The notes under the pieces were generated by a model, which was given only the letters and a program-made list of their open reading frames with translations, searched no databases and was not told the origin of the DNA. From the NCBI GenBank assembly GCA_963922565.1, contig CAWUIQ010000007.1:48566-112565 (forward strand): DNA of 64,000 bases, read 5' to 3'. The translations under genes and the position numbers were made by a program. Origin of the DNA: JBCBKL01 sp963922565 (GTDB lineage: Bacteria; Pseudomonadota; Alphaproteobacteria; Rhodobacterales; Rhodobacteraceae). Shown here piece after piece: positions 9,313 to 17,788 of this stretch (position 1 is the stretch's first letter; the number at the start of each line of letters is the position of its first letter).

Positions 9313-9773
9313 TGAACCGCAAGGCTCAGCATAACAAACAGGCCGCACCCCAAATTATCGGGTGGATGGAAACGGTAAGCCTGCCCGAACTGGGCCTCGA
9401 CCTGCTTAAGGCCAAGGTCGACACGGGCGCGCGCACCTCGGCCTTGCATGCCACGGACATACACACCTTCCAGCGGGACGGTGAAACCTGGGTCGCCTTC
9501 ATGGCCGATTCCGGCCACGGCCTTTGCGATCGCCTGATGGAAGCCCCCATCCACGAAGAGCGCGCGATCAAGAACACCTCGGGCATGCCCGAAGACCGGT
9601 TCGTCATCCGCACGCGCCTGAAGTTGGGAGCGAAACTTTGGCGGATCGACCTGTCTCTGACCGACCGAACCAACATGACCTTCCCGATGATCCTTGGGCG
9701 TCGCGCGCTCAAGAACCGCAACATCGCGGTCGACGCCAAACGCACGTTTCTGGTGAGCACTAAACCAACCTGA
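9312..9773 (+). CDS. RimK-associated retropepsin-like Zn-protease family protein (COG4067-type)
   Basis: A 153-residue protein of the so-called ATP-dependent zinc protease family that typically accompanies RimK. The retropepsin-like signature is seen in KAKVDTGARTSALHA, where D-T-G-A is the putative catalytic aspartate loop, and the second half ends with the pseudo-symmetric PMILGRRALKN. Known families of this type lie next to ATP-grasp ligases and M14-type deacylases, and they are predicted to act in peptide tagging or trimming; the activity itself is not proven. The ATG at 9312 overlaps the mgtE stop by one base, and rimK starts 19 bases after the stop. Confidence 0.82.
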   Translation: MNRKAQHNKQAAPQIIGWMETVSLPELGLDLLKAKVDTGARTSALHATDIHTFQRDGETWVAFMADSGHGLCDRLMEAPIHEERAIKNTSGMPEDRFVIRTRLKLGAKLWRIDLSLTDRTNMTFPMILGRRALKNRNIAVDAKRTFLVSTKPT

Positions 9774-9792
9774 CGGAATGAAAGGATTCCCG

Positions 9793-10698
9793 ATGAAAAT
9801 CGCAATGTTGGCACGCAACGCCGAACTTTACTCGCACAAACGTCTGAAGGAGGCCGCAGAAGAGCGCGGCCACGAGCTCAACATCATCGATACGCTTCGT
9901 TGCTATATGAACATCGCGTCCCGCCGACCCGAGATCTATTACAACGGTGAGAAGCTGACCGGCTATGACGCGGTCATCCCGCGCATCGGGGCATCGGTTA
10001 CGTTCTACGGCACCGCAGTTCTGCGCCAGTTCGAGATGATGGGTGTCTATCCCCTGAACGAAAGCGTGGCGATCGGCCGGTCCCGCGACAAACTGCGATC
10101 GATGCAGCTGATGGCGCGGGATGGGATCGGCCTGCCGGTAACGACCTTTGCCCATGATCCCAAGCAGACCGAAGAGGTGCTCAAGCTGGCGGGCGGTGCG
10201 CCAATCGTTATTAAGCTCCTCGAAGGCACGCAAGGCATCGGTGTGGTTCTCGCCGATACCGACCGGTCCGCCAAGTCCGTCGTCGAGGCGTTCCGCGGCG
10301 CCGATGTGAACATTCTGCTTCAGGAATTCATTAAGGAAGCGGGTGGAACCGACATCCGCGCGATCGTTGTCGCTGGCAAGGTTGTTGCCGCAATGAAACG
10401 CACCGGGGCCGAGGGTGATTTCCGCTCCAACCTACATCGCGGTGGTTCTGCTCAGGTGGTCAAGCTTTCGCCGGAAGAACGTGCAACTGCTGTTCGTGCT
10501 GCAAAGTCCATGGGCCTGAATGTTTGTGGCGTCGATATGCTGCGTGCAAATCATGGGCCGGTGGTCATGGAGGTGAACTCTTCGCCGGGTCTCGAAGGCG
10601 TTGAGAAAGCGACGGGCAAGGATATCGCTGGCATGATCATCGAGCATCTGGAAAAGAACGCGAAGGCCGGGAAAACCAAAACACGAGGGAGAGGCTGA
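9793..10698 (+). CDS. rimK: RimK-family ATP-grasp alpha-L-glutamate ligase
   Basis: A 301-residue RimK. RimK ligases add glutamate residues through ATP-dependent acyl-phosphate chemistry, in E. coli to the C-terminus of ribosomal protein S6 or as free poly-glutamate. The pre-ATP-grasp domain begins MKIAMLARNAELYSHKRLKE. The ATP-grasp fold has APIVIKLLEGTQGIGV (P-loop-like lysine and small-residue loop), GGTDIRAIVV, DFRSNLHRGG and the metal-binding VVMEVNSSPGLEG. The ATG at 9793 has a GAAAGGA site; the frame is open from 9778. Its stop overlaps the next ATG by one base. In this context it may modify a different substrate from S6. Confidence 0.93.
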   Translation: MKIAMLARNAELYSHKRLKEAAEERGHELNIIDTLRCYMNIASRRPEIYYNGEKLTGYDAVIPRIGASVTFYGTAVLRQFEMMGVYPLNESVAIGRSRDKLRSMQLMARDGIGLPVTTFAHDPKQTEEVLKLAGGAPIVIKLLEGTQGIGVVLADTDRSAKSVVEAFRGADVNILLQEFIKEAGGTDIRAIVVAGKVVAAMKRTGAEGDFRSNLHRGGSAQVVKLSPEERATAVRAAKSMGLNVCGVDMLRANHGPVVMEVNSSPGLEGVEKATGKDIAGMIIEHLEKNAKAGKTKTRGRG

Positions 10699-11741
10699 TG
10701 GCGCCACGTTCCGATTTTGTAATCGGGGAAGCGCGAATTGCGCCGGGTTCGCGTCAGACCGTGGACCTGCCGGTGAGTGTGCTGTCAGACCACACGCCGG
10801 TGTCCATGTCGGTGCATGTGCGCCATGGGCGGCGGCCGGGTCCGGTCATCTTTGTCAGCGCGGGTGTCCATGGGGACGAGGTCATCGGTGTCGAGATCAT
10901 TCGGCGTGTCCTGAACACCCCTGCGCTCTCGTCGTTGAAGGGGACGCTGTTGGCCGTTCCGATCGTCAACGCGTTCGGTTTCATCAACCACTCCCGATAT
11001 CTGCCGGACCGTCGCGACCTGAACCGGGTATTTCCGGGCAGCTCCGGCGGATCCCTCGCTTCGCGCCTCGCGCATCTGTTCCTGACCGAGATCGTGGCGC
11101 GTTCTGATTTTGGGATCGACCTGCATTCGGCGGCCATCCATCGCACAAACTTTCCACAAATCCGGGTCTCTCCGGATGATCCCAAAATGGCGGCTTTGGC
11201 AGAGGTCTTTGGCGCTCCGATCGTGATGCAGTCAGCACTGCGAGAGGGGTCGCTGAGGCAAGCCGCCAAGGAGATTGGCAAGGATGTCTTGCTTTACGAA
11301 GCGGGTGAGGCGCTGCGGTTCGATGAGCTATCAGTGCGCGCTGGTGTCGCCGGTGTTTTGCGCGTTATGCGGCACCTTGGGATGCTGTCCGCAAAGGGGA
11401 TATCGAAACCCAAAGCGGCACCGCAATTCTGCACGTCGAGCAAATGGCTGCGCGCCCCGATGGGAGGGCTTTTGCGGATCTACAAGTCGGGCGGCGAACT
11501 AGTGCGGCGTGGCGAGGTTCTGGCCACAGTATCGGATCCCTTCGGTGAGCAAGAAGAGCCGATCGAGGCTCCATTCAGCGGCATTATCGTTGGCCGAGCG
11601 GTGATGCCTGTGGTGAATGAAGGCGACGCCGTTTTTCACCTTGGGCGGGTCAGATCGGTCGCCGATGCCGAAGACGCGGTGGATGACCTGAACGCACAGC
11701 TGACCGACGATCCGATGTTTTACGAAGATGAGATAATCTGA
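10698..11741 (+). CDS. Succinylglutamate desuccinylase/aspartoacylase family protein
   Basis: A 347-residue zinc-dependent deacylase of the AstE/AspA (M14-like) family. The metal site is visible as SAGVHGDEVIG with H58 and E61, the third ligand lies in GIDLHSAA, and the substrate-binding region is DRRDLNRVFPG. A C-terminal beta domain (about residues 240-335) carries IEAPFSGIIVGRA, similar to the biotinyl-like domain common in this subgroup. It is the last gene of the mgtE-protease-rimK unit, with a one-base stop-start overlap. Family members beside RimK are thought to remove acyl or amino-acid groups from the ligase product, which would make the set an add-and-remove system. Confidence 0.9.
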   Translation: MAPRSDFVIGEARIAPGSRQTVDLPVSVLSDHTPVSMSVHVRHGRRPGPVIFVSAGVHGDEVIGVEIIRRVLNTPALSSLKGTLLAVPIVNAFGFINHSRYLPDRRDLNRVFPGSSGGSLASRLAHLFLTEIVARSDFGIDLHSAAIHRTNFPQIRVSPDDPKMAALAEVFGAPIVMQSALREGSLRQAAKEIGKDVLLYEAGEALRFDELSVRAGVAGVLRVMRHLGMLSAKGISKPKAAPQFCTSSKWLRAPMGGLLRIYKSGGELVRRGEVLATVSDPFGEQEEPIEAPFSGIIVGRAVMPVVNEGDAVFHLGRVRSVADAEDAVDDLNAQLTDDPMFYEDEII

Positions 11742-11846
11742 GTATTGCTCAACGCGGGTCGTTAAACTGACGACAGCTGTGGCGAACGACCGCTTCCGTT
11801 GGGCCTGTCAAAACATGGTAGGCTTGCTCGCTGAAGGCGACTGCCG

Positions 11847-12467
11847 CTAGCGCTCAAGCTCTCTCAGTATGTTTTTGAGATGACCGAGCTTCAGCTTCTC
11901 AGTCGGAAAATGGTCATCCAGGTCTTCGAACTGAGCAAACATTTCGCGCGTTAGGGACAGCGTTACAATCGGGCCAAACACCAAGTGGTGGAAGACGTCA
12001 AAGTCCTGCGGACTGAATACGCCGTTGTTCACGCCGTCCATGACAATGTCCTTCAAAGCCGCGCGCTGGTGGATAATGTAGTCTTTGTGAAACCCCTCTG
12101 CGACAGTGGGCATCGTGCGCGACACCTCGGCGATCAACGGAGATAGGCGGCCTGTTGGGGACGTGACGATGGAATCGTACAAGCTGTGCATCGCTGCGGT
12201 GATTTTTTCCCAGTCTGACAGCGACGGGTCCGCTCTGATGTCCAGAAGGCCCTGAACCGCATCTGAGTAACCTTCGTTCACGCATGCGATGAATAGCGCA
12301 TCCTTACTTTGGAAGTGATGATAGAAGCTGGCCTTCTGAATGCCGCACGCTTTGGCCAGCTGCGCCATTGATGTCGCCGCATAACCGTTCTCCAAAAAAA
12401 TTTCGGTCGCTTTGGCAATGATTTCGGCTCTGCGTTGGGATTGCGCATTTTTCTTCGTCTTATCCAT
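11847..12467 (-). CDS. TetR-family transcriptional regulator
   Basis: A 206-residue TetR repressor. The N-terminal helix-turn-helix is clear: IIAKATEIFLENGYAATSMA and ACGIQKASFYHHFQSKDALF, followed by an all-helical ligand-binding half. The ATG at 12467 fits the family length; the frame is open to 12569, but that extension would run through the operator region. It is divergent from the export cluster starting near 12552, with two repressor-like operators between them (12493-12527), so it very probably autoregulates and represses that cluster. The ligand is unknown. Confidence 0.92.
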   Translation of the reverse strand: MDKTKKNAQSQRRAEIIAKATEIFLENGYAATSMAQLAKACGIQKASFYHHFQSKDALFIACVNEGYSDAVQGLLDIRADPSLSDWEKITAAMHSLYDSIVTSPTGRLSPLIAEVSRTMPTVAEGFHKDYIIHQRAALKDIVMDGVNNGVFSPQDFDVFHHLVFGPIVTLSLTREMFAQFEDLDDHFPTEKLKLGHLKNILRELER

Positions 12468-12492
12468 TGAAGCCTCATTGCCGCGATCTACT

Positions 12493-12527
12493 CTACCGAT
12501 CGTTCGGTAGACTAACGACCGTTCGGT
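12493..12527. promoter_or_regulatory. Tandem TetR-type operators in the divergent intergenic region
   Basis: Site 1 at 12493-12510 has perfect seven-base arms, CTACCGA and TCGGTAG, around the centre TCGT. Site 2 at 12518-12527 reads ACCGTTCGGT, with arms ACCG and CGGT. Both contain the octamer CGTTCGGT, spaced 19 bases apart (12501 and 12520), so two repressor dimers could bind nearly the same helix face. They lie between the TetR gene and the exporter genes. Confidence 0.65.
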
Positions 12528-12551
12528 TGCTGATCTAAAGGTAGGAGGACG

Positions 12552-12968
12552 TTGGGGAAAGTGCAACATTCAGTCAACGCAAGTCTCTTGGGGCTCGCTC
12601 TGCTCGTTACGCCCATCGGCAGCGAGAGCGCATTTGCCACTACGGGACCTTTCCCGTCGCAGAAGCCGCATGGTTGCGCCATCGCGCACCTGACGGAAAT
12701 GGTCGCCCGCGCAGAACACCAGCGCGACGAGGCCGACATGGCCTATCGGCAAAGTGCGGCGTTGGCTCGCTCGGCGCGCGGGTCCAAACGGGCTTTGCGC
12801 GATGCAGGCGCCCGCTTGAAAGCTGCGGAGTTCACGCTGCGACGGACAGTTTTTGCGCTCGCCGAAGCGCAAGTCGCGTTCGGTGCCAGCTCGTCCTTCA
12901 CGTCCGCCGATTGCGACACGCAGCAACTCAAATCCAACAGCCAAACACGTCACAGCATGGGACAGTGA
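12552..12968 (+). CDS. Exported helical protein of unknown function, first gene of an export cluster
   Basis: A roughly 138-residue protein with a signal peptide (SLLGLALLVTPIGSESAFA then TTG) and a mature part that is a long alanine- and arginine-rich helix (AYRQSAALARSARGSKRALR and beyond), likely coiled-coil, with two cysteines. The start is uncertain: TTG at 12552 or GTG at 12561, near an AGGAGG at 12543-12548. Its stop is one base before the ATG of the RND transporter, so the genes should be cotranscribed. A periplasmic partner of the transporter is the simplest guess, but no family was recognised. Confidence 0.5.
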   Translation: MGKVQHSVNASLLGLALLVTPIGSESAFATTGPFPSQKPHGCAIAHLTEMVARAEHQRDEADMAYRQSAALARSARGSKRALRDAGARLKAAEFTLRRTVFALAEAQVAFGASSSFTSADCDTQQLKSNSQTRHSMGQ

Positions 12969-12969
12969 A

Positions 12970-15312
12970 ATGAATTCCGTTTACTTCGAAAAGCTTGGGG
13001 ATGCCCTGGCCGACTTTGCCATCCGCTTCCGATGGTGGGTAGTCGCGGCGTCGGTACTAATATGCCTCGGGATGTCTTTTGGCGCGTCAAACCTGAAATT
13101 CGCATCCGATTACCGGGTTTTCTTTGGTGCCGACAACCCAGACTTCGTTGCCAATGAAAAGGCTCAAGGCACGTTCGGCAAGGCGGACAATGTTGCGTTT
13201 TTGCTGATCCCGAAAGACGGCATTGTCTTTGACAGGGATACCTTGGCCGCGACCTTGGCCTTGACCGAAGCGGCCTGGACGCTGCCGTATGTTTCACGCG
13301 TCGACAGTCTGACCAATTTCCAGTCATCGCGAGGTGATGGCGAAAACCTGATCGTCGAGGATGTCCTATTTGAACTCGATGAATTGACCCCGGACCGTAT
13401 GGCCGAGATCGAGCGACTGGCGCGCACCGAACCTTTGCTAAACCGCTTCCTTGTCTCAGAGCGCGGGCAGGCCACTATCGTGAACGCCGTTCTACAGCTG
13501 CCCAGCGATGTTCCCGCAGTGTCTGTCGAGGCGGCCAGCAAAGCAGCCGCGATCAAGGCCGAGCTAGTTGACGGGTTTCCTGGTCACGATGTGCACCTTC
13601 TGGGGGTCGTCATCCTCAGCGCATCCTTTGAAACCGCCGGTCAGGTCGATAGCCAGACGCTGATCCCGCTTGTTTATGGGCTGATCTTGTTGGTGATCTT
13701 CGCGGTGTTCCGGTCGCTGATCGTCGTTGGAGTCAGCCTGTCGCTGATCTTATTGTCGACTCTCTTTGCAATGGGCATAGGCGGCTTTCTGGGGGTCGAA
13801 CTCACCCCGATTTCCCTGTCCGCGCCGACAATCATTCTCACCATAGCTGTGGCTGATGCGATCCACATCTTTTCGGGCGTGCGTGGCTTTATGCGCAAGG
13901 GGATGAACAAGCGAGACGCGCTGGTTTCATCGGTTGCACTGAATTTCGCCCCGGTCGGCATCACCTCAGTGACGACGATTGTCGGCTTTCTGACCCTCAA
14001 TTTCTCGGATTCGCCGCCCTTTCATCATCTCGGCAACATTACGGCGGCTGGCATCTTTGCAGCCTGGATCCTGTCGATTTTCTTTCTTCCCGCACTGGCG
14101 AGTTTTGCGCCGCTGTCATTCAGGCCGCGGTCGTTTTCCCAGACAAACATCATGACGCATCTGGCCGAACTTGTGGTGCAACGCGCGGTCCCGGTCTTTG
14201 GCATAACCTTGGGGTTGTCGGTGACGGCCATCGCTTTCATCCCGCGGATGGAGCTGAATGACCAATGGACCAAATATTTCGCGCCTAGGCTCGAATTCCG
14301 CCAAGCTGTCGATGCCGCGGCTCCGTTTTTCGGCACCGAACCTATGGAGTTCGTGATCGACAGCGGCGCGCCCGGCAACGTTACCAACCCGGAATTCCTT
14401 CAGGTCGTCGATGACTTCACGAGTTGGTTGCGCACCCGGGACGACGTGGTGACCCATGCCTTTGCTGTTTCGGACATCATGAGGCGGCTGAATCGCAACC
14501 TGAACGACGAGAACCCGGCCTTCGATGCGATCCCCGATGCAAAGGAGTTGGCGGCGCAGTATCTGCTCGTCTATGAACTCAGCCTGCCTTATGGCCTGGA
14601 CCTGAACGACCGCGTCGACATCAACCGACAAACCACGCGTGTAACCGCCACGACCCGCGACGTCACCACCAACCAGACCAAGGCGTTTATTGCCGATGCC
14701 CAGGCGTGGTTCACTGAAAACAGCAAGGGCATCGCCACATTAGAGGTCACTGGAGCGAAGAAACTGTTTGCCTTTGTCGCCAAGCGCAACATCGAGGCGA
14801 TGTTCGAGGGCGCGGTTTATTTGGTTCTGGCTATCGTCTTGATCTTGTCGCTGACCTTTCGGTCGCTCAAGGTCGGACTGCTTAGCCTGATACCCAATGC
14901 CCTCCCCATCCTGATCACCTTTGGTATTTGGTCGGCGTTGGTGGGAACAGTCGGCTTTTCGGTGGCGGCAACAGGTGCCGTGGCTGTTGGGCTGGTGGTC
15001 GATTTCACAGTCCACTTCTTGGCCAAATACCTCCGTGCCACACGCGACCGGGGCAAGTCGGTGCCGGACGGAATCCGCTATGCCTTTGACACAGCGGGCA
15101 TCGCGATCTTGGCAACAACGATCATCCTGACCGCTGGCTTTGCGATCCTCATAACCTCCAGCTTCAAGTTCAACGCTGATCTTGGGCTGCTCACCGCGAT
15201 TTCGATCGTCATGGCGATGATCGTCAACTTCTTCCTGCTGCCCAGCCTGTTGATGCTGAGCCGCGCGAAGACCTCTTCCCAATCAATCTCCAACCCCAAA
15301 GAGGCTGCATGA
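12970..15312 (+). CDS. RND/MMPL superfamily transporter
   Basis: A 780-residue predicted exporter of the COG1033 RND group. It has the duplicated RND plan: one membrane helix (WWVVAASVLICLGMSFGA), a large periplasmic loop, a block of five helices with an SSD-like part (TIILTIAVADAIHIFSGVRG), then a second helix, loop and helix block repeating the pattern (AVGLVVDFTVHFLAKYLRA). Start MNSVYFEKLGDALADF at 12970 lies one base after the previous stop; an upstream in-frame extension is in the overlapping frame and rejected. Such transporters paired with a LolA-like protein and an outer-membrane barrel probably move lipids or other hydrophobic molecules; the substrate is unknown. Control is expected from the TetR at 11847. 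Confidence 0.9.
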   Translation: MNSVYFEKLGDALADFAIRFRWWVVAASVLICLGMSFGASNLKFASDYRVFFGADNPDFVANEKAQGTFGKADNVAFLLIPKDGIVFDRDTLAATLALTEAAWTLPYVSRVDSLTNFQSSRGDGENLIVEDVLFELDELTPDRMAEIERLARTEPLLNRFLVSERGQATIVNAVLQLPSDVPAVSVEAASKAAAIKAELVDGFPGHDVHLLGVVILSASFETAGQVDSQTLIPLVYGLILLVIFAVFRSLIVVGVSLSLILLSTLFAMGIGGFLGVELTPISLSAPTIILTIAVADAIHIFSGVRGFMRKGMNKRDALVSSVALNFAPVGITSVTTIVGFLTLNFSDSPPFHHLGNITAAGIFAAWILSIFFLPALASFAPLSFRPRSFSQTNIMTHLAELVVQRAVPVFGITLGLSVTAIAFIPRMELNDQWTKYFAPRLEFRQAVDAAAPFFGTEPMEFVIDSGAPGNVTNPEFLQVVDDFTSWLRTRDDVVTHAFAVSDIMRRLNRNLNDENPAFDAIPDAKELAAQYLLVYELSLPYGLDLNDRVDINRQTTRVTATTRDVTTNQTKAFIADAQAWFTENSKGIATLEVTGAKKLFAFVAKRNIEAMFEGAVYLVLAIVLILSLTFRSLKVGLLSLIPNALPILITFGIWSALVGTVGFSVAATGAVAVGLVVDFTVHFLAKYLRATRDRGKSVPDGIRYAFDTAGIAILATTIILTAGFAILITSSFKFNADLGLLTAISIVMAMIVNFFLLPSLLMLSRAKTSSQSISNPKEAA

Positions 15313-16100
15313 TGAAACTTATCTCAACCTTGGCCACTGCGGCTGCATTGGCACTGTCTCCGCTGGTCCTGACGGCTCAGACCGCCGAGGAAAAAGGGTT
15401 CGCTATCGCTCACCGAAGTGACCTGTCGGACAAGGGTTTTGGCAGAAGCTCGGTCCGGGTGACCATGACGCTGACCAATCGGGCTGGTGCCCGCACAACG
15501 CGCGAGATGCAGATCGATACCCTGGAAAAGTCCGGCCGTGGAAACGGCGACCGGTCCCTGATCCAGTTCTTCTCGCCCGGTGATGTCGACGGAACGGCAC
15601 TCTTGTCTCATGCCAGGGTGACCAAGGCAGACGATCAGTGGCTATTCCTGCCGAGCCTCAGCCGGGTCAAACGGATTTCGTCTGCGAACAAGTCTGGCCC
15701 TTTCGTTGGCTCAGAGTTTTCTTTCGAAGACCTGACAATCTCTGAGTTGGGTAAGTTCGAGTACCGGTATCTGGAAACCAAGCTTGTCGACGGCATGCAG
15801 ATGGACATTCTGGAATGCCTCCCGGCCTACAAGCGGTCCGGATACTCCCGCGTGCTGTGCCACTTTGACACTCAGCACAGTCAAGCGCGCAAGTTCGAGT
15901 TCTATGATCGGGGCGGGCAGCGTCTGAAAACACTCACTTTGACCAGTTACAAGCGGTACGGAAACATCTGGCGCCCGCAGAAACAGACCATGGTCAACCA
16001 CCTTACGGGCAAGACCACGACGCTGGATTTTGGTGCTTTCGACTTCAGCGCGCGCTTGCGCGGAAGCGACTTTGAACCATCGGCCCTGGAGCGCCTCTGA
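15309..16100 (+). CDS. LolA-like outer-membrane lipoprotein-sorting family protein
   Basis: A 263-residue periplasmic protein with a signal peptide (ALALSPLVLTAQ) and a LolA/LppX-like fold in the COG2834 group: the central features are QIDTLEKSGRGNGDRSLIQF and the helix KADDQWLFLPSLSRVKRI followed by FVGSEFSFEDL. Family members are half-barrel carriers of acyl chains. The start overlaps the RND stop (ATGATGA), either 15309 or 15312. With the RND pump and the barrel protein downstream it makes a plausible inner membrane, periplasm and outer membrane path. Confidence 0.83.
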   Translation: MMKLISTLATAAALALSPLVLTAQTAEEKGFAIAHRSDLSDKGFGRSSVRVTMTLTNRAGARTTREMQIDTLEKSGRGNGDRSLIQFFSPGDVDGTALLSHARVTKADDQWLFLPSLSRVKRISSANKSGPFVGSEFSFEDLTISELGKFEYRYLETKLVDGMQMDILECLPAYKRSGYSRVLCHFDTQHSQARKFEFYDRGGQRLKTLTLTSYKRYGNIWRPQKQTMVNHLTGKTTTLDFGAFDFSARLRGSDFEPSALERL

Positions 16101-17312
16101 ATGACTTACCTCAAAAGCTCCTGGGCTTGGGGCACCGCTTTGTGCGGTGCCCTCTTATCTCTTGGCTCCGCAATGCACGCACAGGATCTACAGTTCTCGC
16201 CCGAGGTTGGACTAGAGCTTACCGGGTTCCCTGATGACCCCGCCTTCGACGACCAATTCCACGGGTTTGTCGGCGCGATTATCGCCACCGGTGAGCTTTC
16301 GTGGCGCAGTGGCACCGGCGATGTGCAGGTGGTTTTGGACCCGTATCTGCGATATGACAGCCGTGACGATGAACGGACCTATGCCGACCTTCGCCGCGGG
16401 TTTCTGCGCTATTTTGGCGACGGATGGGACGTTACTATCGGGGCAGATCGGGTTTTCTGGGGTGTTGTCGAGTCCGTCAATGTCGTGGATGTGATCAACC
16501 AACGGGACGGCCTCGAGAATGCGGATCTCGATGAGAAGCTCGGCCAGCCAATGCTTCGGTTTTCGACGCAGACCGACATCGGCAACTTCGACGTCTTTTA
16601 TTTGCCTTACTTCCGCGAACGGGAATTTCCTGGTGTCGAGAGCCGCGTGCGCTTGCCTTTCCCAGTCGATGAAAGCGCCGCAACATTCGAACGAGACGGT
16701 GATGAGACGGCGGGCGATTTTGCGCTGCGCTATTCCAACCGGTTTGGCGGTTTTGATATCGGTGTCAGTTACTTTCACGGTACCGCGCGCCAGCCGCGTC
16801 TTGATTTTAACCCGGCCCGCGAGGTGTTTGAGCCGTTCTATCAACGCCAGACCCAACTGGGCCTCGATGTTCAATTCACATCCGATGCTTGGCTCTTGAA
16901 ACTGGAAGCAGCTCAGGTCGAGCTTGGCGACGACACATTCCTCGCTGCGGTCGGTGGGGTCGAGTACACTTTTTTCGACGTTGCTGGATCCGGCCGGGAT
17001 ATCGGTTTGATTGCGGAGTACCTGCACGATGGACGCGACCAGGTCATAAGTCCAACAACCCCATTCGAGGACGATTTGTTTCTGGGTACGCGGATCACTT
17101 GGAACGACGTAGAAGATACCGAGCTTCTGGCTGGCGCCATTGTTGATGTCGATGGCGGTGGAACCCAATTCAGCTCGGAGTTCCAGCGCCGGATAGGCGA
17201 CAACAACCTGCTCGAAGTCGAGATACGCGCCGTTGACGCCAGCGGGGATCCGCTTCTGGATGCGTTCGAATCCGACACATCCGTTCTGATCCGATGGACC
17301 CGCTTTTTTTGA
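16101..17312 (+). CDS. Outer-membrane beta-barrel protein of the RND export cluster
   Basis: A 403-residue protein with a signal peptide (GALLSLGSAMHAQ) and a series of amphipathic strands (DVQVVLDPYLRYDSRDDERT; GWDVTIGADRVFWG; DIGVSYFHGTA) ending in the insertion motif IRWTRFF with a terminal Phe. It starts immediately after the LolA-like stop. It resembles the DUF1302-type outer-membrane proteins that travel with RND and LolA-like genes, but I cannot assign the family surely. It is the last gene of the cluster. Confidence 0.72.
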   Translation: MTYLKSSWAWGTALCGALLSLGSAMHAQDLQFSPEVGLELTGFPDDPAFDDQFHGFVGAIIATGELSWRSGTGDVQVVLDPYLRYDSRDDERTYADLRRGFLRYFGDGWDVTIGADRVFWGVVESVNVVDVINQRDGLENADLDEKLGQPMLRFSTQTDIGNFDVFYLPYFREREFPGVESRVRLPFPVDESAATFERDGDETAGDFALRYSNRFGGFDIGVSYFHGTARQPRLDFNPAREVFEPFYQRQTQLGLDVQFTSDAWLLKLEAAQVELGDDTFLAAVGGVEYTFFDVAGSGRDIGLIAEYLHDGRDQVISPTTPFEDDLFLGTRITWNDVEDTELLAGAIVDVDGGGTQFSSEFQRRIGDNNLLEVEIRAVDASGDPLLDAFESDTSVLIRWTRFF

Positions 17313-17410
17313 CGGCTAGGCGGCGGCACGAGAGCTCGAATCATTCCTCTCGTATGAGTGGTGCGAGGCCATGCAGAAAGGGTTTCTATCTTAGATCGCG
17401 ACAGCCTTGC

Positions 17411-17788
17411 TTAACTGTCGCGACTGACGATCAAAAGCTCCAGTCGCTTGATCTCTCGTATCATGCGATCGGCTTGCATCTGCGGCATGAGGCTGAGTTT
17501 GAGCTGAATTGCCATGTGGACGAGCACGGCTGACGGCAAGCCCCATTTGAGGGCATTCAGAACGTCGTCGCTGGTGAAGAACCGAATGGCACACCAAGCG
17601 CCGATGACGAAAAGGCCCGCCTGCAGCGCCATGATCAGCCATGTTACCCACCCCAGCTTGCCTTGAAACTGACTGCGGCCGAGCGCGAAGTAGCCGAGTT
17701 CATCGGTTCCCTCCAAAATCTGTCGGTCCTGTTCCGTCAGCGCGGCTTCGATCAGGTCGTCGAGACGGGAGTGTCTGCTATCTGTCAT
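17411..17788 (-). CDS. DUF6768 family membrane protein, partner of ECF sigma factor
   Basis: A 125-residue protein, MTDSRHSRLDDLIEAALTEQ, with an acidic helical N-terminus, two membrane helices (WVTWLIMALQAGLFVIGAW; GLPSAVLVHMAIQLKL) and a basic C-terminal helix. The pattern matches DUF6768 proteins, which in Rhodobacteraceae regularly follow an ECF sigma gene. The ATG at 17788 lies inside the 3' end of the sigma gene (11-base overlap), indicating coupling. A role as membrane-bound anti-sigma factor or modulator is inferred from context, not shown. Confidence 0.8.
   Translation of the reverse strand: MTDSRHSRLDDLIEAALTEQDRQILEGTDELGYFALGRSQFQGKLGWVTWLIMALQAGLFVIGAWCAIRFFTSDDVLNALKWGLPSAVLVHMAIQLKLSLMPQMQADRMIREIKRLELLIVSRDS

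Noticed and set aside
13674..15299. Long minus-strand open frames inside the RND transporter gene
   Set aside because: They are shadows of a GC-rich real gene: no family motif, and the plus-strand product has full RND architecture.
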